From Paraburkholderia sp. BCC1885 (GTDB lineage: Bacteria; Pseudomonadota; Gammaproteobacteria; Burkholderiales; Burkholderiaceae), in the NCBI RefSeq assembly GCF_900996235.1, contig NZ_CAAJGM010000208.1, forward strand, positions 1 to 64,000: DNA of 64,000 nucleotides. The letters run 5' to 3'. Below, piece after piece: positions 34,557-43,112 of this stretch; position 1 is the stretch's first letter, and each line of letters begins with the position of its first letter. Both the position numbers and the translations under genes were made by a program. Below the pieces are notes generated by a model that saw only the letters and a list, made by a program, of their open reading frames with translations, made no database searches and was not told where the DNA came from.

Positions 34557-36428
34557 TCAGGCCGACTGGGTTGCCGGTTGATGCGCGGGATCTGCCGCTT
34601 GCCCGTCGAGTACCGGATCTTGTGGCGCTTCACCACCGTACTGAGCGGTCCACAACCGCGAATACACGCCATCGCGTTTCAGCAGCGTCGCATGGCTGCC
34701 GTCCTCGACGATGCGCCCGTTGTCGAACACCAGGATGCGATCAAGATGTGCGATCGTGGACAGACGGTGCGCGATGACGATCACGGTACGCGCCCCGGAC
34801 AGGTCGTCGATGGTTTCCTGGATCGCACGCTCGGTCACCGAATCGAGGCTCGAAGTGGCTTCGTCAAGGATCAGGATCGGCGCATTCTTGGCGATCACGC
34901 GCGCAATCGCGATACGCTGGCGCTGGCCCCCCGACAGGGTCACGCCCCGCTCGCCGACCAACGAATCGTAGTTCTGGTCCAGCGACTGGATGAAACCGTC
35001 GGCATGCGAGCGCCGCGCGGCATCCCGAATGACAGCATCCGATGCCTCGATATCGCCGTAGCCGATGTTCTCGGCCAGACTCCGGTGAAACAAGCCCGGG
35101 TCCTGCGGAATCAGTCCGATCTGCTCACGTAAGGAGTCCTGTGTGACGTGGCGGATATCCTGTCCATCGATCTCGATTCTGCCGGACTGCAGGTCGTACA
35201 GACGCAGGATAAGATTGATCAGCGTCGATTTTCCTGAACCAGAGAATCCCACCAAACCCACTCGCTGACCTGCCTCGATAGTCAGGTTCAAATGCTGGAA
35301 GATCGGCCTTTCCGGCTTGTAGCCGAAACTCACGTCGCGCAGAACGACCCTGCCCTCTTTGATGACAGCCGCCTTGGCATCAAGCCTGTCCGTGACTTCG
35401 ATCGGCCGGACAATAGTCCGCACACCGTTTTCGACGTTGCCAGCAAACTCGAAAAATTCCAGGAAGCGGCGGCTCAGATTGCGCGTGTCACTGATCACGA
35501 GCAGCGACAGACTGGTCGCCGTCACGAATCCGCCAACCCCGATATGACCGTCGCGCCACAGCGTCACGGAGAAATAAAGTGTGGCGATCTTCAGCAGCAT
35601 TGCCGCCAGAAACTGGAACCAGCGCACCAGTTCCATACGCCAGCCGCTCGCATGGGAAATCCGCATCTCGCGATCAAGGAAACGGCCAAGATACGAGATT
35701 TCGTACGTGAAGCGTGAGAACAGTCGCACGCTCGCGAGATTCGATACCACATCGACAATCTTGCCATTGGTTTCGCTGCGTGCCGCCGCGCTTTTCCGTG
35801 CATAAGGCTGGCAACGCTTCGCGAGGAAATAGGAAATCGCGACGAATACGATCGACCAGCCCAGCATCAGGACCGCGAGGGCGATCGAGGTGTGATACAG
35901 CAACACGGTCGACACACTCAGGGTCACGAAAATCGGCAGGAAATCAAACAGCACCGCCCACAGCGTCTGGCTCACGCCCATGCTCGTTTCCGAGATCCGA
36001 TGTGCAAGCGATCCCGCAAAATGATTGCTGAAGAAACGGTGCGAATGGTTCTGAAGATACGCGTACATATCGCTAGCCACCGCTGCGCGTAAACGCGGGC
36101 CCACCCATATCTGGCAGGCGCCGCCGACACGCGCGAACACGACCTCACCAAACGCGAGTGCGCAGAACAATGCAAGAGGGCCATGCAGGATCTGCGAGAA
36201 CAGATCCTGCGTCGCGTGTGCGCCGAGCGGCGTGAGCACATGAGAGACCGTCTTCACAATCGTTCCAATTGCATAAGGAATCAGAATGGACGTCGCGGCC
36301 GCACCAATTTCAACCAGCACGATAATCGTGTACCAGATGCGGAAACGCCATACGAAATGAAGAATGAAGCGAAACGGCTCACTCGGTAACGGCGGCGTGT
36401 TCTGCGTAAATAAATTCTGACCTGCCAT
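34557..36428 (-). CDS. ABC exporter, fused membrane and ATPase domains
   Basis: The 623-residue protein has six membrane spans followed by a nucleotide-binding domain. Walker A is GFSGSGKST, signature LSGGQRQRIAIARV, Walker B ILILDEATSSLD, H-loop IAHRLSTI. This is a type I half-transporter that dimerises to export lipids, peptides or drugs. I chose ATG 36428 as start of homology. It lies 511 bases downstream of fecR on the same strand, with a small membrane-protein frame just before it. In this neighbourhood export of a peptide or siderophore-like product is plausible (inference). Confidence 0.88.
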   Translation of the reverse strand: MAGQNLFTQNTPPLPSEPFRFILHFVWRFRIWYTIIVLVEIGAAATSILIPYAIGTIVKTVSHVLTPLGAHATQDLFSQILHGPLALFCALAFGEVVFARVGGACQIWVGPRLRAAVASDMYAYLQNHSHRFFSNHFAGSLAHRISETSMGVSQTLWAVLFDFLPIFVTLSVSTVLLYHTSIALAVLMLGWSIVFVAISYFLAKRCQPYARKSAAARSETNGKIVDVVSNLASVRLFSRFTYEISYLGRFLDREMRISHASGWRMELVRWFQFLAAMLLKIATLYFSVTLWRDGHIGVGGFVTATSLSLLVISDTRNLSRRFLEFFEFAGNVENGVRTIVRPIEVTDRLDAKAAVIKEGRVVLRDVSFGYKPERPIFQHLNLTIEAGQRVGLVGFSGSGKSTLINLILRLYDLQSGRIEIDGQDIRHVTQDSLREQIGLIPQDPGLFHRSLAENIGYGDIEASDAVIRDAARRSHADGFIQSLDQNYDSLVGERGVTLSGGQRQRIAIARVIAKNAPILILDEATSSLDSVTERAIQETIDDLSGARTVIVIAHRLSTIAHLDRILVFDNGRIVEDGSHATLLKRDGVYSRLWTAQYGGEAPQDPVLDGQAADPAHQPATQSA

Positions 36429-36657
36429 CCCGGATATCTGCCTTCTGGTCGCTGAAGCGAAATATAAAAAATGAAGTGTACGGTTCCGAAACGATCGAAC
36501 CGCGCCGGGCGGCGTCAGTCGGTACCATTGCCATGCCGGGATATTTTTCAGACGATTCCCGTGCAAGCCCTCTACGCAAATCACCACCGATCCTCAGTAA
36601 ATGCATGGCCAGAACGCCACACCAAAAGCCGCAGGCCGCGTGTATCAGGAACAACAT
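36379..36657 (-). CDS. Possible 92-aa small membrane protein
   Basis: The frame starts ATG 36657 with GGAG 8 bases upstream and encodes MLFLIHAACGFWCGVLAMHLL, one probable membrane span. A charged tail follows (RIGGDLRRGLARESSEKY...). It overlaps the start of the ABC exporter by 50 bases in another frame. I recognise no family. It could be an accessory subunit, a peptide substrate, or a chance frame. Confidence 0.35.
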   Translation of the reverse strand: MLFLIHAACGFWCGVLAMHLLRIGGDLRRGLARESSEKYPGMAMVPTDAARRGSIVSEPYTSFFIFRFSDQKADIRDGRSEFIYAEHAAVTE

Positions 36658-36885
36658 GCTGTCGTCTCCATAGGACAAACGCCCTCAACCGGACAAGGCC
36701 CGCCATATGACCGCGCGGCTCGCCATCAGGCGAATGCCGCCAACATCGAAACCGCGCTCCATCGCAGTGAGTCTACGAGTCCATATAGAAAAAATGTTTC
36801 CAATCTTCGCAGGCATATCAGTCGGTATGGGAAAATAATTGCAGAAACGAAGCCTCTACGGAAAACGCATCCGCCACATGTGTCA

Positions 36886-36905
36886 TCGCCCGCTTAAGCG
36901 GGCGA
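36886..36905. repeat. 20-bp perfect palindrome after fecR
   Basis: TCGCCCGCTTAAGCGGGCGA is fully self-complementary, 34 bases after the fecR stop. It could be an operator or a terminator stem, but there is no T-tract. The rest of 36430-36938 holds only the small frame described separately. Confidence 0.4.
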
Positions 36906-36938
36906 CAAAAGAGGTCCATCTCACAAGGCGGATAGGGT

Positions 36939-37895
36939 TCAGCCGGCAGCGATCCGGATCAGATAGTCGGTGTGATAGGTCACCGTCACGGGAAGCGTTT
37001 GAGCGATCTGCCTGATGGCAGCATTAGCGTCATCCAGCAGGAATAGTCCGCTCACTTTCAACGCGGCTGCGTCGTCCGACAGCAGGATCAGCCCTCGAAA
37101 ATACGGCTTGAGCGCGCCGATGACTTCACTCAGCGGCCGATTCACGGCCGTTACATAACCATTGGTCCAGGTGATTTCCGCATCGGCCTGGACGGTATCG
37201 AGCAGGCACACGGACTCGCGCCGCATCCGCGCGACTGAACCTTCGCGGACAATCAGGGAATCGCCCGACGCCGATTGCACGCGTACTTTCGAATGCGTGA
37301 CGGCAACGGTGCTTCCAGCGTCAGACAGGCGTACACAAAACGCCGTACCCAATGCACAGGCAGATCCATCGCGCGTATAGACGACCAATGGGCGATCAAC
37401 ATCCTGCGCCACCTGCACAAACAGCTGACCGCGCAGCAGTCTGACTGCCCGCTCGGTCGAGCTGGAATTGACATCAACGGCGGAGTGGGCGTCCAGCATC
37501 ATCGTCGACCCGTCAGCCAGCGCGACATGTTGCCGGCGGCCGATGCCTGTCGCGAAATCAGGATCAAGCGAATCGAGCAGGCCAGTCTGCCTGACGAGGT
37601 AAGCGGCGAATCCGATAGTGACTATCGCGCCCAACGAGCCTTGCAGCAATTTGCGGCGTGACTCGTTGGGCGCCGTCAGCACCTTACGCGCCACCGCGCC
37701 ACCGCGTTCTCGCACGGTGGCGAAAAGATGTAGCTGTTGCTCGACGTTTTCCCATGCACGTCGATGTAGCGGGTCGGCACCGCGCCAGCTTTCGAACTGG
37801 CGCAAATCTTCGTCGCTCGATGTCCCGGCAGACAGGCGCACGGCCCACTCGATAGCGGCACGATGCGCGATATCTGTTGTCTCTGACTGCTTCAT
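36939..37895 (-). CDS. FecR-family anti-sigma/sigma-regulator protein
   Basis: The 318-residue protein has an N-terminal FecR domain (AAIEWAVRLSAGTSSDEDLRQFESW...DPLHRRAWE), one membrane span about residues 85-105, and a periplasmic part with GRRQHVALADGSTMMLDAHSAVDV, the usual FecR core. It relays outer-membrane receptor occupancy to the sigma factor. The start overlaps the sigma stop as ATGA. The partner receptor is probably the STN-containing TonB receptor at 44772-47177. Confidence 0.88.
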   Translation of the reverse strand: MKQSETTDIAHRAAIEWAVRLSAGTSSDEDLRQFESWRGADPLHRRAWENVEQQLHLFATVRERGGAVARKVLTAPNESRRKLLQGSLGAIVTIGFAAYLVRQTGLLDSLDPDFATGIGRRQHVALADGSTMMLDAHSAVDVNSSSTERAVRLLRGQLFVQVAQDVDRPLVVYTRDGSACALGTAFCVRLSDAGSTVAVTHSKVRVQSASGDSLIVREGSVARMRRESVCLLDTVQADAEITWTNGYVTAVNRPLSEVIGALKPYFRGLILLSDDAAALKVSGLFLLDDANAAIRQIAQTLPVTVTYHTDYLIRIAAG

Positions 37896-38431
37896 GAAGA
37901 TTGCACTTGAAGACAATGCGTCAATGCCTTCGTCATGTATTGACCCACCATGCTGATGGACACGCCGAGTTTAGTCGCAATCTCCGCGTACGTCATTCCC
38001 TCAAGCTGGCTGTAGATGAATGCGAGCTTCACTTTAGAGGGCAGCCCGGAGAGTCGCCTGTCAATCTCAATCAGCATCTGCAACATCTGATACTTTTCTT
38101 CTTCCGACTGGACGGCATGCTCCGGTACGTGCGCAAGTTCGCGCAGGTAAGCATTTTCGAGGTCGCGACGACGCCAGAAATCGAACACAAGCCGTTGGGA
38201 GATAGTCGTGAGCAGCGCCCTCGGCTCACGCACCGTCTGCGTGTCCTGCATCGAAACGAGTTGAACGAACGCCTCCGAGCTCAAGTCTTCGGCGACAAAC
38301 TGGCATCCGGTCTTTCGCCATAGCCGTGCTTTCAGCCAGCCATAACTACGCCGAAATTCTTCGCCGAGCAGCCGCGACGCGTCGCTAGCTGTCGTGCTGA
38401 ACTCGCCCTGTCCCTGCTGCGCATTTCCCAT
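37892..38431 (-). CDS. ECF sigma factor, FecI type
   Basis: The 179-residue protein has sigma-70 region 2 (AEDLSSEAFVQLV, LLTTISQRLVFDFWRRRDLE) and region 4 (LEGMTYAEIATKLGVSISMVGQYMTKAL) and nothing else, the ECF layout. Translationally coupled to fecR (ATGA). It probably activates the TonB receptor operon when ligand binds. No promoter consensus could be assigned with confidence upstream of 39524 or 44772. Confidence 0.9.
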   Translation of the reverse strand: MGNAQQGQGEFSTTASDASRLLGEEFRRSYGWLKARLWRKTGCQFVAEDLSSEAFVQLVSMQDTQTVREPRALLTTISQRLVFDFWRRRDLENAYLRELAHVPEHAVQSEEEKYQMLQMLIEIDRRLSGLPSKVKLAFIYSQLEGMTYAEIATKLGVSISMVGQYMTKALTHCLQVQSS

Positions 38432-38857
38432 ACATCGTCCATATCCTGCCGTGCAAGACCGCCGAGACCCGAACCCAAACGCCTGTCGAACGACACCATT
38501 CCAGTCGCACCTGCGAGTAAAAATAGCATTTCAAAATATATCCGTAAGCCAATTTTTTCACGGATAGATATGTGAAAAACAACGGTTCGTTCGCGGCAAC
38601 CTTCGGAAATACAGCACCGGATGCATTTTGCTTTCAATACGCCTACATGCTGCCAGGTCGATCCGGATTCCGTCTGTCCTCGAATGCCTCGGTCAACCAC
38701 CGGGCATGTCCGCACGATGCAGCCGGAAAAAATTTATCGTTTGTACTGGAAAAACCGCACGCCCGATTCACAAAGTGATCGGGGCGCGCAATGCTCGCAT
38801 CGCATGATGCGATGGACCGATGCCATGCGTACCTATCGCCAATTGAGGGACGCACGC

Positions 38858-39322
38858 ATGCTAGACAAGACCGACAAACGCCTGCTCGCGATGTTGCAGG
38901 AAGATGGCACCTTATCGGTGGCCGAGATGGCTGCCCACATCCCTTTGTCAGTGACGCCATGCTGGCGTCGCATCCAGCGCCTCGAGAAAGAAGGGTATAT
39001 CCGCCGCCGCGTCGCGCTCCTGGAGCCCTCGCTGCTGAATCTCGGCGTGACCGTCTTTATCGAGATCCGTATCTCGCAGCACTCTCCGTCATGGCTCGCG
39101 CACTTCTCGGCGACGATTCAGCAGATTCACGAAATCGTCGAGGTGTATCGCCTGAGCGGTCACGCCGACTATCTGCTGAAGGCGCTGGTACCCGATATTT
39201 CGACCTATGACGGCGTCTACAAGCAGTTGATCGCCGGTCTCGAACTGGTAGACGTGCGCTCGTCTTTCGCAATGGAGACCATGAAGTGGTCTACCGCTTT
39301 GCCCCTTGACTATGCCATGTAA
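38858..39322 (+). CDS. Lrp/AsnC-family regulator
   Basis: The 154-residue protein has KTDKRLLAMLQEDGTLSVAEMAAHIPLSVTPCWRRIQRLEKEGYI (helix-turn-helix) and a RAM ligand-binding domain (VFIEIRIS, HEIVEVYRLSGHADYLLKALVPD). GAGGGA precedes the ATG at 38858. It is a full-length paralogue of the broken gene at 27606-27908. Divergent from fecI and 200 bases upstream of tonB. Amino-acid-responsive control of the peptide-related cluster is an attractive inference. Confidence 0.9.
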   Translation: MLDKTDKRLLAMLQEDGTLSVAEMAAHIPLSVTPCWRRIQRLEKEGYIRRRVALLEPSLLNLGVTVFIEIRISQHSPSWLAHFSATIQQIHEIVEVYRLSGHADYLLKALVPDISTYDGVYKQLIAGLELVDVRSSFAMETMKWSTALPLDYAM

Positions 39323-39523
39323 AAACTTGGCGTCCATACGCTCCGATCGTGGAAATTTTTTGCGCGACGGGTAGAAATCGCTCCCATGTTTAAAAACCTA
39401 TTCCCGAATTGGCTTCATACACTGGGACCGTGCCCTCTCCCTCGGTCATCCGAGCGTAGTCGGCAAGACCTTTTAAAGCATCGGCGCGACTTTACCGCAG
39501 CGTAGTTCCGAATCGAGCATGAA

Positions 39524-40372
39524 ATGAATTCCAATATGGCAAAGCCGAACCACGTACCGCAAGCAGGCCGCTCATTCATGCCGCCCACCATGGTCGAACC
39601 AGTCCATCGGGTCGCGGCACACTATTCGTCCTCGACCGACGCGGCCAATCGCAATGAGAGGCGTCGCAGTGCCGTCGCAATTGCGATCGCGATCGCATTG
39701 CATCTCGTTGCGCTCTATTATCTGACCGCACACACCGTACCTATCGAATTAACGAACATGCCCGGCGGCGGCACGCCGTCAATCAGCGTGTCGCTGGTCG
39801 CCGCACCGCCAGTTCCTGCGGTCGCCAGGCCAGTCGCGCCAGAGGTGCCGAAGCCGGTCGCGCCACCTGTGCCTCGTCCGGTCAAATCGAAACCGGTGCT
39901 CGCCACACATCGTGAGTCGCCGCGCGTCGTCACGCAACAGGACAAGCCGGATCCGCAACCCGAGCCGCATGAAGCACAGCCGGCGGCACAGCAGGCCCAA
40001 GCCACACCGCCAGCAGCTGTTTCGACCGCTACACCAACGGCTGCCGCGGCCAGCGACAACAGCAAGATGATGGCCTTGCCCAAGGCCATCGACTCTGCCG
40101 CCTTGCACCAGTTGCAGTGCCGGATCCCCGCACCCTCCTATCCGCCTCGAGCAAAGCGGCTCGGGGAAGCAGGCACCGTCCAGGTAAGGGTCACGATAGG
40201 AACGGATGGGCGCTTCTCGGATGCCCGTGTCGTGGCGAGCAGCAGTTACGAGGATCTGGATAACGCCGCCATTCAAGCGATTTCCAGCGGAACATGTCAG
40301 CCATATCGTCAAAACGGGACCGCAATGGCCGTCACCGCAGTACAGCCCGTCTCTTTCAATCTCGACGACTGA
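39524..40372 (+). CDS. tonB: TonB-family energy transducer
   Basis: The 282-residue protein has an N-terminal membrane anchor (AIAIAIALHLVALYYLTA). A proline-rich linker follows (PVPAVARPVAPEVPKPVAP), then a C-terminal TonB domain (YPPRAKRLGEAGTVQVRVTIGTDGRFSDARVVASSS...LDNAAIQAI). It spans the periplasm to energise a TonB-dependent receptor. First of a plus-strand operon with exbB and exbD, so the locus brings its own energy module. Confidence 0.92.
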   Translation: MNSNMAKPNHVPQAGRSFMPPTMVEPVHRVAAHYSSSTDAANRNERRRSAVAIAIAIALHLVALYYLTAHTVPIELTNMPGGGTPSISVSLVAAPPVPAVARPVAPEVPKPVAPPVPRPVKSKPVLATHRESPRVVTQQDKPDPQPEPHEAQPAAQQAQATPPAAVSTATPTAAAASDNSKMMALPKAIDSAALHQLQCRIPAPSYPPRAKRLGEAGTVQVRVTIGTDGRFSDARVVASSSYEDLDNAAIQAISSGTCQPYRQNGTAMAVTAVQPVSFNLDD

Positions 40373-40423
40373 GCAAAACCTGTTCGTTCGTCGCAACCTG
40401 TCACAACGTTTTGGAGCTTCGCT

Positions 40424-41176
40424 ATGCAACACTACGGAATTAGTAACGTCTGGCTCGGCGGCGACTTTGTCACCCGGGCCATCGTCATCGTGCTGACAAC
40501 CATGTCAGTGCTGTCCTGGGCGGTGATATTTGCCAAGGGATTCGGACTCTCCCGTTTGCGCGGTCAAAGCCTCGTTGCGCAGCGCAAGTTCTGGACGGCC
40601 GCCAGCTACGACGAAGGCATCATGTTACTGGATTCGCACACTGAGAATCCCTACCGCGAACTCGCGCTCGCCGGGCGCGAGGCGAGCGAACAACTGTTCG
40701 ACGAACAGCAACTGCTGATCGGCAATCTCAACCGTAACGAATGGGTCGCACGCTGCCTGAAGATTGCGCTGGACGATTATGTCGCGCGCGTGCAGCGCGG
40801 CACCGCGATTCTTGCGTCCATTGGCAGCACGGCGCCGTTTGTCGGTCTGTTCGGCACTGTTTGGGGCATCTACCACGCACTGATGGCAATCGGCATGTCC
40901 GGGCAGGCAAGCCTCGATCACGTCGCGGCTCCGGTCGGCGAGTCGTTGATCATGACGGCCTTCGGTCTGTTTGTCGCGATTCCCGCCGTCCTTGGCTATA
41001 ACGCCGTAGCGCGCGGCAATAAAAGCGCCGTGCATAAGGTCGTTCGCTTCATGCACGAGTTGCACAGCTATTACGTCACGGGCGGCAAGACAAACAACAA
41101 GACAACCGACCCGACCCGACAGCAAACAGGTGCGCCGCGAGTCGCGCTAGCCGGCGGACACGCCGGTGCACGCTGA
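40424..41176 (+). CDS. exbB: ExbB/TolQ/MotA-family proton channel subunit
   Basis: The 250-residue protein has three membrane spans. It has the conserved core ASIGSTAPFVGLFGTVWGIYHALMAIG and GESLIMTAFGLFVAIPAVLGYNAV. With ExbD it uses the proton gradient to drive TonB. TTGGAGC precedes the ATG. Confidence 0.92.
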   Translation: MQHYGISNVWLGGDFVTRAIVIVLTTMSVLSWAVIFAKGFGLSRLRGQSLVAQRKFWTAASYDEGIMLLDSHTENPYRELALAGREASEQLFDEQQLLIGNLNRNEWVARCLKIALDDYVARVQRGTAILASIGSTAPFVGLFGTVWGIYHALMAIGMSGQASLDHVAAPVGESLIMTAFGLFVAIPAVLGYNAVARGNKSAVHKVVRFMHELHSYYVTGGKTNNKTTDPTRQQTGAPRVALAGGHAGAR

Positions 41177-41208
41177 TTTTCCAACAGACAACCGAGCGGA
41201 GCATACGC

Positions 41209-41643
41209 ATGTCCATGTTTCTGGAGGACGGTCCAGACGAAGGCATGATGAACGATATCAACATGACACCGTTAATCGACGTCATGCTGGTCCTGCTCAT
41301 CATCTTCATCGTGACGCTGCCGGCCATGAATCGCGCCATCAAGGTAGATCTGCCACAGGTCGCCACGACTCACGACATATCGCACGAGCAAAACGTCGAT
41401 ATCTCGGTCGATGCGTCGGGCACGATTTCCTGGAACAGGGTTCCGGTCGACGATGCGCAACTGAACGCAGACGTGGCTCAGGCGGCTTCTGCCGCGACGC
41501 AGCCGACCGTGCGCATCTACGCAGACCGGCGAGTCGCCTATGACCGCGTGGCGCACGTACTGGCAGCGGCGCAGACAGGCGGGCTGACAAAGCTCGACTT
41601 CGTGACCGATCCAGTTGCGCAACCCGCCGGAGCGAGCAAGTGA
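41209..41643 (+). CDS. exbD: ExbD-family proton channel subunit
   Basis: The 144-residue protein has MNDINMTPLIDVMLVLLIIFIV near the N-terminus, with the essential membrane Asp in LIDVMLVLL. A periplasmic domain follows ending in ADRRVAYDRVAHVLAAAQTGGLTKLDFVTDP. The GAGC site lies before ATG 41209. Its stop overlaps the GTG start of the next gene (GTGA), so ExbD and the TldE-like protein are translationally coupled. That is unusual and supports a shared function. Confidence 0.92.
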   Translation: MSMFLEDGPDEGMMNDINMTPLIDVMLVLLIIFIVTLPAMNRAIKVDLPQVATTHDISHEQNVDISVDASGTISWNRVPVDDAQLNADVAQAASAATQPTVRIYADRRVAYDRVAHVLAAAQTGGLTKLDFVTDPVAQPAGASK

Positions 41644-43040
41644 CTTTGTACACACACAACACCGTGAGCAACGGGCAAGCCGGGCTGGCAGACGCGGACT
41701 TTGGCCTGGAGTTTTCCGGCGCCCAGCTCGCGGCGCTCTGCGAAGACGTGATTCAATTGTCTCGTCGGCATGGCGCCACGGATGCCAGTGTCAACGTGGT
41801 CGAGCACACGGGTCGATCGATTGGCGTGCGCGATGCGCAGGTCACCGAACGCACCACGCATTCGGCCCGGCGCATCTCCGTCGTGACATGGCTGGGTCAT
41901 CAGGAAGGGCGTGCCTCATCGGCCGATCTCTCCGCCGCCGGGCTCGCTGCAATGGTAAAGGCGGCATGCGCCGGTGCTCGGCATGCCGCCGCAGACCCAT
42001 GTTCTCAAGTTCCTGAAGGAAACCGTGCAGCAAGCGCGATCCTGGATCTGCATCTGGCCTATCCATGGCATGTACCCACGGATGTGCTCGTCCAGCATGC
42101 TCTCGATATCGAACGCGCCGGGTTCGATGCTTCGACCCACACCCTGCAATCCGAAGGCGTTGCGATTCGCAGCAACGTGTCGCAGACCTGGATCGCGACC
42201 ACGCGCGACTTTTCGGACGGGTATATACAGTCGACGCACTCCGCCAGTGCGACTTTCCTGGCCGTTGACGAACACGGCAAACAACGCGCCAGCTGGTCGC
42301 TGACGCACCGCAACCCGCTGAAATTCGGCGACTTCGCGCCGATCGGCAGAGAAGCCGCCCTGCGGAGTATCTCGCGACTCGGAGGAAAGACGATCTCGAG
42401 CCGAAAATGTCCGGTCGTGTTCGACAGTACGGTTGCCGGCAGCTTGCTCTCGGCCTTCGCGCGCGCTGCCGCTGGCACAGCCTTATATCGCCGGATGTCT
42501 TTTCTGGAACGCAGGCTGGGCACTCGCATAGCGGCCGCCCATCTATCGATCGTCGAACAGCCTTTTCTGCAGGATGGCTTGCGCTCGCAACCGTTCGACA
42601 GCGAGGGAGTCGCCGGAAGCGAGCGCCACGTCGTACGCGACGGCATGCTCGAAGGCTATTTTCTCTCGGCTTATTCGGCAAGACGGCTCGATCTGAAGCC
42701 CACGGGCAACGCGGATGGGCCACACAACCTGCGGTTCGACAGTACTGCGAGGATAACCGGCGGCCTCGCGTCGCTGTTACGCAAGATGGGATCCGGGCTG
42801 CTGGTCACAGGCATGATCGGCGAAAGCCTGAATCCTTTGACCGGTGACTATTCGCGAGGGGCATTTGGCTTCTGGGTCGAGAAAGGAGAAGTCGTCGCGC
42901 CGGTGGAACGCGTCACGATCGCGGGCAATCTGTGGGACATGCTGGGCGATCTTGTCGCCGTAAGCGACGACGATTTCGACAACGGTGGCCTCATCAGCGG
43001 CTCCGTTCTTCTTGCGGAGATGGCCGTCGGTGGACAGTAG
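41640..43040 (+). CDS. TldE/PmbA-family protease subunit
   Basis: The 466-residue protein is the non-catalytic partner type of the TldD/TldE metalloprotease. It shows VNVVEHTGRSIGVRDAQV, PVVFDSTVAGSLLSAFARAAAG, a C-terminal GDYSRGAFGFWVEKGEVVAPVERVTIAGNLWDML and no HExxxH. TldD/TldE cleaves unfolded peptides in the cytoplasm and matures microcin B17 and CcdA. GTG start overlapping exbD stop. Followed by tldD. Confidence 0.88.
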   Translation: MTLYTHNTVSNGQAGLADADFGLEFSGAQLAALCEDVIQLSRRHGATDASVNVVEHTGRSIGVRDAQVTERTTHSARRISVVTWLGHQEGRASSADLSAAGLAAMVKAACAGARHAAADPCSQVPEGNRAASAILDLHLAYPWHVPTDVLVQHALDIERAGFDASTHTLQSEGVAIRSNVSQTWIATTRDFSDGYIQSTHSASATFLAVDEHGKQRASWSLTHRNPLKFGDFAPIGREAALRSISRLGGKTISSRKCPVVFDSTVAGSLLSAFARAAAGTALYRRMSFLERRLGTRIAAAHLSIVEQPFLQDGLRSQPFDSEGVAGSERHVVRDGMLEGYFLSAYSARRLDLKPTGNADGPHNLRFDSTARITGGLASLLRKMGSGLLVTGMIGESLNPLTGDYSRGAFGFWVEKGEVVAPVERVTIAGNLWDMLGDLVAVSDDDFDNGGLISGSVLLAEMAVGGQ

Positions 43041-43112
43041 GAAGCGGGCCGTACCGCCTTACCGCTGACCCGATCATCCAGTTTGTTACTCACGATCGAA
43101 ATATAAGAATCC

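Noticed and set aside
36886..36905. 20-bp palindrome as a rho-independent terminator of fecR
   Set aside because: The stem is strong but no T-tract follows in either direction; kept only as a repeat.
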